From: Burkholderia paludis
GTDB taxonomy: Bacteria > Pseudomonadota > Gammaproteobacteria > Burkholderiales > Burkholderiaceae
Direction: 5' to 3'
Assembly (NCBI RefSeq): GCF_000732615.1
Contig: NZ_JPGL01000066.1
Coordinates: forward strand, 1 to 57,838
DNA: 57,838 nt
Shown: in pieces, positions 45,005 to 53,723 of the stretch
Position numbering within the stretch: position 1 is the stretch's first letter
Layout of the letters: each line of letters starts with the position of its first letter
Position numbers and translations under genes: made by a program
The notes under the pieces: generated by a model
Told to the model about the DNA's origin: nothing
Database searches by the model: none
The model's input: the letters and a program-made list of their open reading frames with translations, nothing else

Positions 45005-46201
45005 TCAGGCCAGCTTGTTGAAATAGCGGCTACCGGTGGAGAAGTGCGAGATGTCGAATGGGGTATGACCGTCGAGGGTCAACTGGCAAAGAATTTCGCC
45101 GAGCAGCGGAACGAACTTTCCGGCCCAGCCGGTTGCATAGATGACGATGTCGCGGTGGTTCGGCACATAGTCGGGCGCGAAGTCGATCAGCAATTCCTTG
45201 TTCGCGATCTTGCTGAGGGCAACGAGGCAGGTGGACGTGAAGCGCGGAACCGGTTCGAGACCCTCCATATGCTCGCCGACCCACTCGGCCGTGAACGCGA
45301 GCTCCTGGGGATTCGGAATGGGCGTGCGCTGATCGGGCGACGTCAGCGGCGCGAGGACGAAATCGGACGCGACACGGATATAGCCCGGGTAATTCCAGGT
45401 CACCTCCGGGAAGCCGTAGAACTGATTGCCGTTGTCGCCCTCCGGGTTCTGGAAAACGAACCAGGTGGGGTACTGGATATCCGGCCGGGTCTTGCGGTAA
45501 TAGGCCGAGGCCATGTTCCAGTAGGTCGCCGCGATACGGAACCCCAGCAGCTTGAACACGTCGTCGGCATAGGGGCCCGGCGTCAACACCAGCTTTTCGG
45601 CACTGAAGGTCCCAAGCGGAGTCCTCACCTCGAAGACGCCCTGCCGACGCTCGATGCCGATGACCGGTGCTTCCTGCAACAGCTGCACGAAGGGGGAGCG
45701 CCGATTCCAGTCGAGCAGCGTCCGCTGCGTGGCCGCGAGATCGATGCTGGCGCCCTGGGCCTGAAATAGTCCCGTATACGTCGACGGCAGATTGCGAAAG
45801 TGAAAACGCCGCTCCAATTCGCGCGCGTCCAGCGTTTCATAGGCAACCCCTTCGGCCTTCAGCGCTTGCTCGGCGGCGGGGATATTGCCCTCTGTCGACT
45901 TGACCGACGGATCGCCGAACCACAAGGTGCCGACCGTGTCCATGAGCGGCTGCGGCGTCAAGCCTTGCAACTCGTCCCAATAGGGGATCGACTGCTTGAC
46001 CAGCTTGACCATGTAGGCGTCGGGATAGGGAATGCGGAACTGGCGCGACACGCCGGCCGAGCTGCCAAGCTGGTTCACGAAGGTGAACTGCTCGAGCACC
46101 AGCGTCCTGGCCTTGCGCTTGCCGAGATGGTAGGCGGTCGACAGGCCCATGGGCCCTCCACCGACAACGACGACGTCATAGCGATGCGTTGTATCGTGCA
46201 T
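45005..46201 (-). CDS. Monomeric sarcosine/N-methyl-amino-acid oxidase-like flavoprotein
   Basis: The 398-aa product has a GxGxxG site (VVVGGGPMGLSTAYHLG), the EQFTFVNQLGSSAGVSRQFR stretch of the SolA/MSOX/LhgO family (usually H-x-SS-x-G-xSR) and the C-terminal ATGWAGKFVPLLGEILCQL. These DAO-fold enzymes oxidise secondary amines or N-methyl amino acids to an imine and peroxide. The usual flavin-linked Cys is not evident. ATG at 46201 heads the minus-strand operon, and the next gene follows 33 bp downstream. Confidence 0.83.
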   Translation of the reverse strand: MHDTTHRYDVVVVGGGPMGLSTAYHLGKRKARTLVLEQFTFVNQLGSSAGVSRQFRIPYPDAYMVKLVKQSIPYWDELQGLTPQPLMDTVGTLWFGDPSVKSTEGNIPAAEQALKAEGVAYETLDARELERRFHFRNLPSTYTGLFQAQGASIDLAATQRTLLDWNRRSPFVQLLQEAPVIGIERRQGVFEVRTPLGTFSAEKLVLTPGPYADDVFKLLGFRIAATYWNMASAYYRKTRPDIQYPTWFVFQNPEGDNGNQFYGFPEVTWNYPGYIRVASDFVLAPLTSPDQRTPIPNPQELAFTAEWVGEHMEGLEPVPRFTSTCLVALSKIANKELLIDFAPDYVPNHRDIVIYATGWAGKFVPLLGEILCQLTLDGHTPFDISHFSTGSRYFNKLA

Positions 46202-46290
46202 GTGGGGCTCCACGGAATCCGGAAGCACATCTATTTTTCAGCGATCCGCGAAATCACGGTCCTGATTAATGCAGCAATGGTCGAGTCGCC

Positions 46291-46326
46291 AATCCCGGCT
46301 TTAAAAATGCTTTCAAAAGCGGGATT
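46291..46326. promoter_or_regulatory. Inverted repeat upstream of the oxidase operon
   Basis: AATCCCGGCTTT (46291-46302) pairs with AAAGCGGGATT (46316-46326) with one bulged base and a 13-nt loop. It lies 90 bp before the first gene of the minus-strand operon, so an operator or attenuator is possible. Confidence 0.35.
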
Positions 46327-46984
46327 GATTACGCCAATTTCAAGCCTGGCGATGCATCGTCATCCGTATCACGCTTGGCCAGTTGCCGTGGCCAAATTAC
46401 ATGCCGAGCGACCATATATGAGCAAGCTGGCAATCCTGACAGGAGGTTGAGATTTCAATCCAGGTTCGTCGCGATGAATCAGGGTTTACTCAAATGTTCT
46501 TTTTGCCGAGGTAGAGGCGGTACATGACCTCGCGGAGCGGATCGATAAGGGTGGCCGCAATCGCCCGGGCCGTAGACATCGAGCCCGGATTCGATCAGGC
46601 CGGTCGCGCAGCTTCCAAAGCGATTTCATCCCGGGTAGCCTCGATCCATTCGCTCTTGCGCACAATCTGCACTGCAGTAGCCGACGCGCCACGATCCTTG
46701 ACTCGCATGCAGAGCGCTAGCACTTCACCAGCGCTGAATTCGCAAAGCAGCCTTCCCTTGCAAACGCAAAAATCTCGCATCAGCCGACTCGGTTACGGGA
46801 GAAGGTGATACGGCGATTCAAATCGGCGCGCCAGCTGCAACGATTTGCCTCGGTCCACGGACAGGTTTCGAATCTGTTCATGGGGTGCCGCTATAATCGC
46901 GGCGCGCAATGCAAACGCGAGGCGCACGCCCAAGCCTTCGCGTCCTGGGAAAGGGCTTCATGCACCCGGATGCCGGCGTGAGCT

Positions 46985-47043
46985 GATCGGCACCCGCTTC
47001 AGTCGTCCTTGCTTGTCCGGCCACCGAACAACCTGACAGTACC
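46985..47043 (+). repeat. 59-bp direct repeat, copy 1
   Basis: The run from GATCGGCACCCGC to CAACCTGACAGTACC differs from copy 2 (47849-47907) at four positions. It lies immediately before the orphan gene at 47048. Confidence 0.85.
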
Positions 47044-47047
47044 GTCA

Positions 47048-47581
47048 ATGCCAATAGATCCAGTTGCACAATCAGAAACGCCTCCCTGGCGAAAGATTTT
47101 CGATCTCTTTGAAAACGATGATGGATTTTTGCCAGATTTTTTCGTCGATGATCTGACCTCTGATCAAGTGGTCACGGTTTACGACTGGGTAATGTCGCAG
47201 TGCAAGGCATCTGAAAATGCGACCGCCTGGCATATCACCGCGCAAAAGGATCTCCCGATCGGCGCCATTCATGAACCTGCGCGGGCGTATGTTGCGGGTG
47301 AAATCGAGTCGTTCCGACATGGCCTTGTTGGCCTTTCAATCGACGGTATCGAATTGCCTTACCTGACCATCTGCGTGGAAGGTCGTGAGTGTATGTCGTT
47401 CGACTACCGAAAAGGACCCGAATGGAACGCGCACGCCATCACCGCTCTTCTCGAAATGTTCGCTCGCATCCATGAACTGGCTCCTAACGCCCGTATATGG
47501 CACACCGAAGTAGGTTGTGGCCATCGCCCTACCTCTCACTTCGCCGAAGCGCTTCTCCAGTTTGAGGTCGAGCGCCGTTGA
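47048..47581 (+). CDS. Orphan hypothetical protein
   Basis: The 177-aa acidic product is not recognised. It has no signal peptide or membrane segment. Composition (more A/T-rich codons, Phe/Glu/Asp/Ile-rich) differs from the flanking high-GC genes and suggests transfer. The first repeat copy ends five bases before the ATG, and a second copy lies 268 bp after the stop. An immunity or antitoxin-like protein would fit its size and acidity, but nothing proves this. Confidence 0.6.
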   Translation: MPIDPVAQSETPPWRKIFDLFENDDGFLPDFFVDDLTSDQVVTVYDWVMSQCKASENATAWHITAQKDLPIGAIHEPARAYVAGEIESFRHGLVGLSIDGIELPYLTICVEGRECMSFDYRKGPEWNAHAITALLEMFARIHELAPNARIWHTEVGCGHRPTSHFAEALLQFEVERR

Positions 47582-48219
47582 TCAGGTCACAAAGTCTGCT
47601 AGTGGCGTAGCGGTAGTTGATATCGAACGACCACTTTGCGGCCGGATCAATGATTCGCCAGGCGCTCGCACAGCAGCGCCGCGGCCGCTTCGGTGGTTTT
47701 GTCGCGACAAGGACGAAAGGATGAGTGTTTCTCGATATGTCCAGGAGTGCTTATATAGTGACCTTGCCCTCGAAAACGTATCCGTTACTGAGAGTGTGTA
47801 AAACTCCAGCAATGGAGGATTTTGCAATGGGTAACGCCGGTGTACGCCGATCGGCACCCGCCTCAGTCGTCCATGCTTGTCCGGCCACTGAACAACCTGA
47901 CAGTGCCCTCGCGATCGTGTCCAGCGGCAAGAAATCGACGGCCGGGCTCATCGTGCCATCGGCGGCGTTGCGCCGATGGCCTGACTTGCCGCGTCGAGAA
48001 ACAAGCTCATGACGCTTCACATCTTCGACGAGCGTGGCGCGCCGTCCCGGGGCGGACGCCGACCCTCCGCCCCGACGAACGCACCCGGCGCGTGCCGGCG
48101 GCCCGGCCCCCGACCACGGCAATTCCTCCGGTTGCCGGTCGTGGAAGCCGGAGACCATGGGAAACGTCGTCACCATGATACAGACGGCCCGCATGGTCCC
48201 CTCCCGGGCCCCTCTTCGT
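47582..48219. other. Intergenic region between convergent genes
   Basis: Apart from the second repeat copy no gene is supported. The DNA looks like mixed remnants of accessory sequence. Confidence 0.4.
47849..47907 (+). repeat. 59-bp direct repeat, copy 2
   Basis: About 93 percent identical to 46985-47043. The two copies, same orientation, bracket the orphan gene at 47048. Confidence 0.85.
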
Positions 48220-49311
48220 TCAATTGCCGGGCGCCAGATCGTTGGCAAACCGGTTCGTATAACCGAGCGTACCGACCCCGCCGATGGAGTTGCACGTCGA
48301 CGATGCGGCGCCGGGCGGACAATCGACGTCACGGTCGAACGACCAGAAGTGGACACCCACGAGACCATTCTGTTTCACGAACTGCGCAACGGTGTCCGCA
48401 TCCGCCGGCGTAAAGGTCTCGCCGCTCACATCGTTGCCGCCGATCATCGGCGTCAGCTCGATCTGGCTGTACGGTACGCCCCAGTGATCGTGCAGGTTCA
48501 TCGCCGCCTGGATCGCCGACTGTCCCATCTGGCAGGTGCCGTTCGCGACCACGCAGTTCCCCGCCCCCGCCGACCCGTAGTCCATCGTCATCAGGTCGAT
48601 CGTGTAGTTCTTCAGGCCGTAGGCCTGGATCGCCTGCATGACCCAGTCGCCATACACGTTGAAGCTGTCGGGGGCGCTGGCGCCCCAGGAACTGGCCGTG
48701 GTCGCGCCCTGCTGGGAAGGGGCCAGTGTCGCGAGCGTGAAGCTGAAGCGCAGGCCGGGATAATTCTGCTGGGCGACTGCCACGCGCTGGACGAGATCGT
48801 TGATCACCTGTTGTGTCTGCCCGCCCTCGATGTCGAAATCGATCCCGATGAGGTTGTTCGATGCATAACGATTGATGAAAGCCGCCATGCCCGCATCCGA
48901 CCCGCACGTGAACATGCCGGCCGCGCCGCCGGTGGAAATCACGTAATTCACATTGGCCGCGGTGAAAAGCGGCACGTTGGCGGCCGCCATCGCGCCGCCG
49001 TCCACGCCCGCCCAGTTCTCGCTGCCGCATTCGCCGGTCGCGAACGCGAGCGTCATCGTACGGACACCGGCCGGCAGCACCGACAGCACCGGGCTCAATT
49101 GACCGGTGACGTTCGTCGAGATGACGTTCGTGTTCCAGTTCATCGAAATCGTCGCATCCTTGTACGGGCTATAAACGAATGCCGGCGCCGTGCCGGTAGC
49201 CGTCCCGGCTGCCGCGGCAGCGCCAGTGCCGCAAGACGACCATGCCAACAGAAGCGCCAGCGCGCCCTTCAAGGTCGATCGCTTCATGATTCCGGATTGG
49301 TTGCTCTTCAT
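48220..49311 (-). CDS. Secreted GH18-family chitinase
   Basis: The 363-aa product has a Sec signal (MKSNQSGIMKRSTLKGALAL to about residue 38) and a GH18 TIM barrel. The catalytic motif is LIGIDFDIEGG (DxDxE, catalytic Glu), with FSFTLATLAP, the YxxDLMTMDYGS strand and VHFWSFDRDVDC near the end. It most resembles bacterial chitinases with a single catalytic domain and no binding module. ATG at 49311 gives GAGGG a seven-base spacing. A chitin-active monooxygenase gene lies 2.4 kb away. Confidence 0.88.
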   Translation of the reverse strand: MKSNQSGIMKRSTLKGALALLLAWSSCGTGAAAAAGTATGTAPAFVYSPYKDATISMNWNTNVISTNVTGQLSPVLSVLPAGVRTMTLAFATGECGSENWAGVDGGAMAAANVPLFTAANVNYVISTGGAAGMFTCGSDAGMAAFINRYASNNLIGIDFDIEGGQTQQVINDLVQRVAVAQQNYPGLRFSFTLATLAPSQQGATTASSWGASAPDSFNVYGDWVMQAIQAYGLKNYTIDLMTMDYGSAGAGNCVVANGTCQMGQSAIQAAMNLHDHWGVPYSQIELTPMIGGNDVSGETFTPADADTVAQFVKQNGLVGVHFWSFDRDVDCPPGAASSTCNSIGGVGTLGYTNRFANDLAPGN

Positions 49312-50263
49312 TTTCATGCCCTCATCGCGTTTTACGCATGACCGGCACCGGTGTTTCACACCATGCATGCCGGGAAATATTTCAGGAAGACGCGCTCCGC
49401 CCGCATGGGCGCAACGGAAACCCGCCACGTCACACGGACGGCAAGCGGCCGCATCATTGATATGGACTACAAAACAAAAATCGTGATCGGATCCGCCTTG
49501 GGGCGCCCCCACCCGCTAACACGGTCATGGCCTTTCACTGCCGGGTAGCCGCCTGCGGTACCACTCGCCATATCGAGGAAGGTGGCCGCACCGGCGGGTA
49601 TCAGCGCACCGTTGACCTAGCGCTGCGCGTCAATCGACGGATTGCCGCCGTCTCTCCGTCAGTCAGATCTGGTTCATGGTTTCTCCTTTCGATTGACAAA
49701 GCTCCGCCCGGGTCGAATTCAAAAGAACCCAACCTTACAAATCGTCACTTGACGACAAATTTCGATATTGATTCTGCTTTTATATCTACGACGGACAACA
49801 CGACGACTTCGCTCAATGCCGGTGAAGCATGTCGCGCCCCACTTTCGCGCAAGACCGGATGTTCGTCACGACGCGCCACAGCGCGCTATCATGAAGTCGT
49901 CACGCAGGCCCGGGATAGCGGGCCTGCCATGCGGCGGCGGATACCGATATTTCGACAGCCGATGTAGTGATCCTTCAGTCCGACGCCCGCACTTCGATTT
50001 GTTATACTACATAATCATCAGGCATCAACCCTGGAATCGGTTATTTCAATCAATATCGAAATCCGAAAATATTCACGGGATCACATTGGCATATTGCAAT
50101 TGTCGCCATTCGACAATTCAACCGGATATCTCGCAGCCATTGGCGTGATTGTTCAAATCAACGAAATTCAGGCAATGCGATCGGGCTTCATCGTATTGGC
50201 GACCGACCCGCGATGACGTCACGTTGCCGTCCTTGATGCATCCACCGAACCCGGAGGCCGAAC
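49312..50263. other. Long intergenic region
   Basis: The left part holds a decayed peptidase-like fragment (49467-49616). The right part (about 49,680-50,250) is AT-richer, without a recognised gene, and probably contains the promoter of the diguanylate cyclase gene. Confidence 0.4.
49467..49616 (-). pseudogene. C-terminal relic of a secreted serine peptidase-like gene
   Basis: The minus-strand frame reads VNGALIPAGAATFLDMASG, then GGYPAVKGHDRVSGWGRPKAD and a stop. This resembles the end of sedolisin/subtilase-type secreted peptidases (GGY-A-GYD-TGWGSP). No upstream catalytic region remains. Confidence 0.35.
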
Positions 50264-51667
50264 ATGACTGTCGATCTCGCCACCCAGGCGTCGACCCGCA
50301 CCGCCCAACTGGTCACCCGGGTGTACGCGAGGCTCCTGCTGGTTGGCTTCGCACTGGTGCCTGCCTATCTGATCGCCTACCTGTACTTCTTCCAGGACCC
50401 GTCGCTGAAATTCGAGAATCACGCCTTTCACGAACTGGCGATCGCGGCCGCCACGCTCGAAGGCGTGTTCGTCACGTATGTCTGCTGGCGCTGCTATCGC
50501 CTGTCGGGTGAGCCGTTGCTTCGCTGGCTTACGCTGGGCTTTCTGGGCTTTTCCCTCGTCTATGCGTTGCATGGCTTGTTCACCGGCATGGCGCATCACA
50601 ATATCTGGCTGTTCCTGCTGTACGGGCCGGCATCGCGCCTGACCATGTCGATCCTGATCCTGGTCGGGCAGCTCGCCTATAGTCACAAGGCCGACAGCGC
50701 AACCGCCCGCGCCGATCCCCGCACCTGGTTACCCTGGCTCGCCGTGTTCGGACTCGTCGACGTCGCGGTCGCCGTGATCGCCTTCTCGCCGGTGGCCGGC
50801 AACCTGTGGGTACGCCTGTCGATGGAAGGCGGCGCACTGCTGCTCTCGGTCGTGAACGTCGTTGCGCTGCTCATCCGCCGCATCCGCTCGCCGCTGATGA
50901 CGATCTACGGCATTTCGGTCACGTCGTTCGCGCTCTCCTCGCTCGCCTTCATCCTCGGGCGGCCGTGGAATCACATGTGGTGGCTCGCGCATGCAATTTT
51001 CGCGGCCGGCTTCTTCCTGCTCAGTTTCGGCGTGGTGCAGGCCTTTCAAACGACCCGTTCGTTTTCGAAGATCTACAGCCAGGCAGAACTGTTCGCCCGG
51101 TTGAGGGACGCGATGGCCAGGACGGAGCGCGCGCTGCAGGCGCTTCAACAGACCAACGAAAAGCTCGAGCACCTGGCGGCCACCGACCCGCTCACGGGCG
51201 CGGCCAACCGGCGGCAATTCATCGAAAGCGTGGAAGCGGAAATCAACCGGGCAAAGCGCAATGGCGCGCCGTTCTCGTTGCTCGCGCTCGATCTCGACCA
51301 CTTCAAGGCGATCAACGACAGTTACGGGCATCAGGCGGGCGATCAGGTGTTGCAACGCTTCGTCGACAAATGCGCCGATGCGATCCGGCCGTACGATGGC
51401 GTCGCGCGGGTGGGCGGCGAGGAATTCATGGTGCTGCTGCCGCAAGCCGCGCTGGACACCGCCCGGTCGATCGGCGAGCGCATCCGCGCGGCGATCGCCG
51501 GCGCGCCGTTCGAAGCAGGCATCGGCGAACCTATCCAGGTCACCGTGAGTGTCGGCGCGTCCGAATTCGGCCGGGACGGCGAGACGATCGACGCGATCCT
51601 GCGCAAGGCGGACGAACGCCTGTACCGCGCGAAGCATCAAGGCCGCAACCAGGTGGTCGCCTGGTAA
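50264..51667 (+). CDS. Membrane-bound diguanylate cyclase
   Basis: The 467-aa product has about eight predicted membrane helices in its first 260 residues (a MASE-like sensor of unassigned type), a short coiled coil (ARTERALQALQQTNEKLEHL) and a GGDEF domain with an intact GGEEF active site (RVGGEEFMVLLP) and the DLDHFKAIND metal site. It should make cyclic di-GMP at the inner membrane. ATG at 50264 follows CCGGAGGCCGAAC. No EAL domain is present. It sits between two chitin-degradation genes. Confidence 0.92.
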   Translation: MTVDLATQASTRTAQLVTRVYARLLLVGFALVPAYLIAYLYFFQDPSLKFENHAFHELAIAAATLEGVFVTYVCWRCYRLSGEPLLRWLTLGFLGFSLVYALHGLFTGMAHHNIWLFLLYGPASRLTMSILILVGQLAYSHKADSATARADPRTWLPWLAVFGLVDVAVAVIAFSPVAGNLWVRLSMEGGALLLSVVNVVALLIRRIRSPLMTIYGISVTSFALSSLAFILGRPWNHMWWLAHAIFAAGFFLLSFGVVQAFQTTRSFSKIYSQAELFARLRDAMARTERALQALQQTNEKLEHLAATDPLTGAANRRQFIESVEAEINRAKRNGAPFSLLALDLDHFKAINDSYGHQAGDQVLQRFVDKCADAIRPYDGVARVGGEEFMVLLPQAALDTARSIGERIRAAIAGAPFEAGIGEPIQVTVSVGASEFGRDGETIDAILRKADERLYRAKHQGRNQVVAW

Positions 51668-51721
51668 GCCGCTTGCCGTGTCGGCGCCGTCCATCGCGTC
51701 CGTGGCAGGCGTTCTTCAATG

Positions 51722-51754
51722 CATGACGCCCCGGGCATCGCCGGGCGCGTCATG
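51722..51754. terminator. Bidirectional hairpin terminator
   Basis: CATGACG-CCCCGG pairs with CCGGGC-GCGTCATG (one bulge) around a 6-nt loop between convergent genes. Confidence 0.6.
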
Positions 51755-51765
51755 TCGCGGCAGGA

Positions 51766-52476
51766 TCAGAACGGGCTGCGTGTCGTATCGCCGTTGGTGA
51801 ACACCGCGTCGACGACCTGATAGAACGCCATCGCCGTATCCGCGACTTCCCAGACCGCCAGGATGACGTGGTAGCCGCTACGCATCGGCAGCCGGCATGA
51901 GTGAATGGTCGGCTGCTGCGGCACCAGGTTCGCGTTCGGATCCCAGTACGGCTGGCCGGGATTCTGGATCGTACAGAACGGCGTGGGCTCGAACTGCGCG
52001 CGCGTCAGCTTTTCCGACGGGTTCCAGTCGGCACGGGTAATGAAGTAGTTCCAGCGACGCGTCTTGTGCACGGCGCTGAATTCCCATTTGAAATTCTGGA
52101 CCGCGCCCGGCCGCAGCGGGATCTTCCGCCAGCGGCCCGGCGACTGCTCGTTCAACACGGGCAGCGGGCCATTCGTGCTGGCGCCGGCGATTTCGCCGTC
52201 CTTCGGCGGTGCGGCATTCTTCGCGTCGGCCGGCGCGAACGGATCCGACAGGCCGCTTTGCGTCGCGGGGAAGAACTTGCCGTTCTCCATCGCGTTCGCG
52301 TGCCAGGCGTCGACAGGACAGTCCGGATTCTGGCCTTGCGTGCACAGCACGATGCGCGAAGGCGGTTCGGTCAGACGGCCGTGCGCGTGAGCACCGGCCG
52401 CCGCAACCAGCAGCGCCACGCCGGCCAGCGAGCATGGCATGACGGAAGCAACGTACCTGCGGATGATCTTGTTCAT
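51766..52476 (-). CDS. AA10 lytic polysaccharide monooxygenase (chitin-binding)
   Basis: The 236-aa secreted protein has a signal peptide ending AHA, so that mature residue 1 is the copper-binding histidine (HGRLTEPPSR). Further family marks are FKWEFSAVHKTRRWNYFIT with the second His and the final WEVADTAMAFYQVVD. It oxidatively cleaves crystalline chitin and would work with the GH18 chitinase nearby. No additional carbohydrate-binding module is present. Start at 52476 matches the signal peptide. Confidence 0.92.
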   Translation of the reverse strand: MNKIIRRYVASVMPCSLAGVALLVAAAGAHAHGRLTEPPSRIVLCTQGQNPDCPVDAWHANAMENGKFFPATQSGLSDPFAPADAKNAAPPKDGEIAGASTNGPLPVLNEQSPGRWRKIPLRPGAVQNFKWEFSAVHKTRRWNYFITRADWNPSEKLTRAQFEPTPFCTIQNPGQPYWDPNANLVPQQPTIHSCRLPMRSGYHVILAVWEVADTAMAFYQVVDAVFTNGDTTRSPF

Positions 52477-52836
52477 GAGCCCTCATGGCATTGATGTCGA
52501 AACGGATATGCGCAGATCGGGCCTGTCGCCAGATCCCGGGCAGGGATTCCTGTCGACGCGTCGTCGCGCACGCGGATCGGCAAAAGCAGCGGTCAAATGA
52601 AACCGTGGCAGGCGATGATCAATCGCCACGCTTCCTGACAAATCACTTTCACCGGATTGAACCTTATCCGCAAAAATCGGAAAAATAAATTCCCGTTATT
52701 AATAATTATTTGATTATTGACATCAAAACATTCATTTCCCGAATGCTTCGATCGTCAGCCGCGATGCAACACGGATTGGGTTGTTTGACGATCGCGAATG
52801 ATCGGCCTCGACATTTCGTGTTTGGAGGGGTATCGC
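52477..52836. other. AT-rich intergenic region
   Basis: Strongly AT-rich between about 52,660 and 52,740, with TTGACA-like and TTATTAATAATTA stretches that could be promoters. No gene is seen. Confidence 0.4.
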
Positions 52837-53070
52837 ATGGGCCCGTTCGTTATTCAATCATTTGGTTGCCGACGGCTGTATCAGCCGGTGCAGCAGTTCG
52901 TCAAATCCGCAGCCCAGATGGAGATGCGTCTGCCATTGGACTTTGACGTACGCATTGAAGAGTCGAACTTCCAGGAGCAATTCTTTTCCCGCATCAATCG
53001 GCAGGTGTGGCGCACGCAAAGGCCTGGCCTATGCGACGTCTCCCCGCCCTTGAATAGCACAACGCTTTAG
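52837..53070 (+). CDS. Hypothetical protein, probably truncated
   Basis: The 77-aa product is unrecognised (MGPFVIQSFGCRRLYQP, then LPLDFDVRIEESNFQEQF). An excellent ribosome-binding site (GGAGGGG six bases before ATG) suggests a genuine gene start. The frame ends shortly before an IS3-family element, so the rest of the gene may have been lost by insertion or deletion. Confidence 0.4.
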   Translation: MGPFVIQSFGCRRLYQPVQQFVKSAAQMEMRLPLDFDVRIEESNFQEQFFSRINRQVWRTQRPGLCDVSPPLNSTTL

Positions 53071-53099
53071 AGTCCAATCACGTAGTCAGGAAATTGGGC

Positions 53100-53363
53100 A
53101 TGAAGAAACGATTCGCGGAAGAGCAGATCATCGGTTTCCTGCGCGAGGCGGAGGCCGGCTTGCCGGTCAAGGAGTTCTGCCGTCAGCATGGCTTTTCCGA
53201 AGCGAGCTACTACCTATGGCGTAGCAAGTTTGGCGGAATGAGCATGTCCGACGCGAAACGGCTGAAGGAACTGGAGGCCGAAAACAACCGGCTGAAGAAA
53301 CTGCTCGCGGAATCGAGGCTGGAGAACGAGGTGACGCGCGAGGCGCTGCGAAAAAAGTGGTGA
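53100..53363 (+). CDS. IS3-family transposase OrfA
   Basis: The 87-aa protein has an N-terminal helix-turn-helix (FAEEQIIGFLREAEAGLPVK, then QHGFSEASYYLWRSKFGG) and a C-terminal leucine zipper (LKELEAENNRLKKLLAESRL), ending LRKKW. It is typical of the IS407-like group of IS3, where orfB follows by overlap. Here orfB is truncated, so the element is dead unless helped in trans. Confidence 0.92.
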   Translation: MKKRFAEEQIIGFLREAEAGLPVKEFCRQHGFSEASYYLWRSKFGGMSMSDAKRLKELEAENNRLKKLLAESRLENEVTREALRKKW

Positions 53364-53425
53364 GCGCACCGTCACGACAGGACTTGGTGCGCCATATGAC
53401 CCACGGCGGCTTGAGCGAGACGTAG
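53360..53425 (+). pseudogene. Truncated IS3-family orfB
   Basis: GTG at 53360 overlaps the orfA stop and begins VSAPSRQDLVRHMTHGGLSE, the normal OrfB start, then meets a stop after 21 codons. No DDE catalytic part follows. A different repeat-bearing sequence begins at the break. Confidence 0.75.
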
Positions 53426-53433
53426 ACCAAAAT

Positions 53434-53577
53434 AAAGTTGTCACCGTTTGCGAAGGAAAGATGTCACTTCGCTGCTTGGCGTCGCCTGAGAGAGGCGAAA
53501 CCGTCAGGAATTCATGAGGTTACGCGCTGCGCATTAAAGTTGTCACCGGGCGGACGTCGCGAAAGTAGTTGTCAACC
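53434..53577 (+). repeat. Spaced repeats of AAAGTTGTCACCG
   Basis: Perfect copies at 53434-53446 and 53536-53548, and a variant AAAGTAGTTGTCAACCG at 53562-53577. Multiple spaced copies in one orientation resemble transposase-binding sites at an element end. This interpretation is tentative. Confidence 0.55.
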
Positions 53578-53723
53578 GCTTTCCTCCCTGCCGCGACGAT
53601 GAGATTTGCGGCCAGACGTTGTCCAAATCGCGAGTTTGATGGCTTGATCGTGCCGTTGTGATAAGAAATTTATCTCGCCACCACCCCAGAAATCTGCTCT
53701 GTTCCCTGCCGTCGCATCGCGGG

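Larger units (their letters stand above)
46202..47047. other. AT-richer intergenic region upstream of the oxidase operon
   Basis: This 846-bp gap contains the putative control region of the oxidase operon, an inverted repeat (46291-46326) and the first copy of a 59-bp repeat. A short minus-strand reading ending LIDPLREVMYRLYLGKKNI looks like the end of a decayed gene near 46494-46780, but its frame is broken and no family is recognised. Confidence 0.4.

Noticed and set aside
46595..46780. 61-codon minus-strand frame (MRDFCVCKGRLLCEF...) as a gene
   Set aside because: It ends before the more protein-like stretch LIDPLREVMYRLYLGKKNI, which is in another frame. At most it is a decayed gene.
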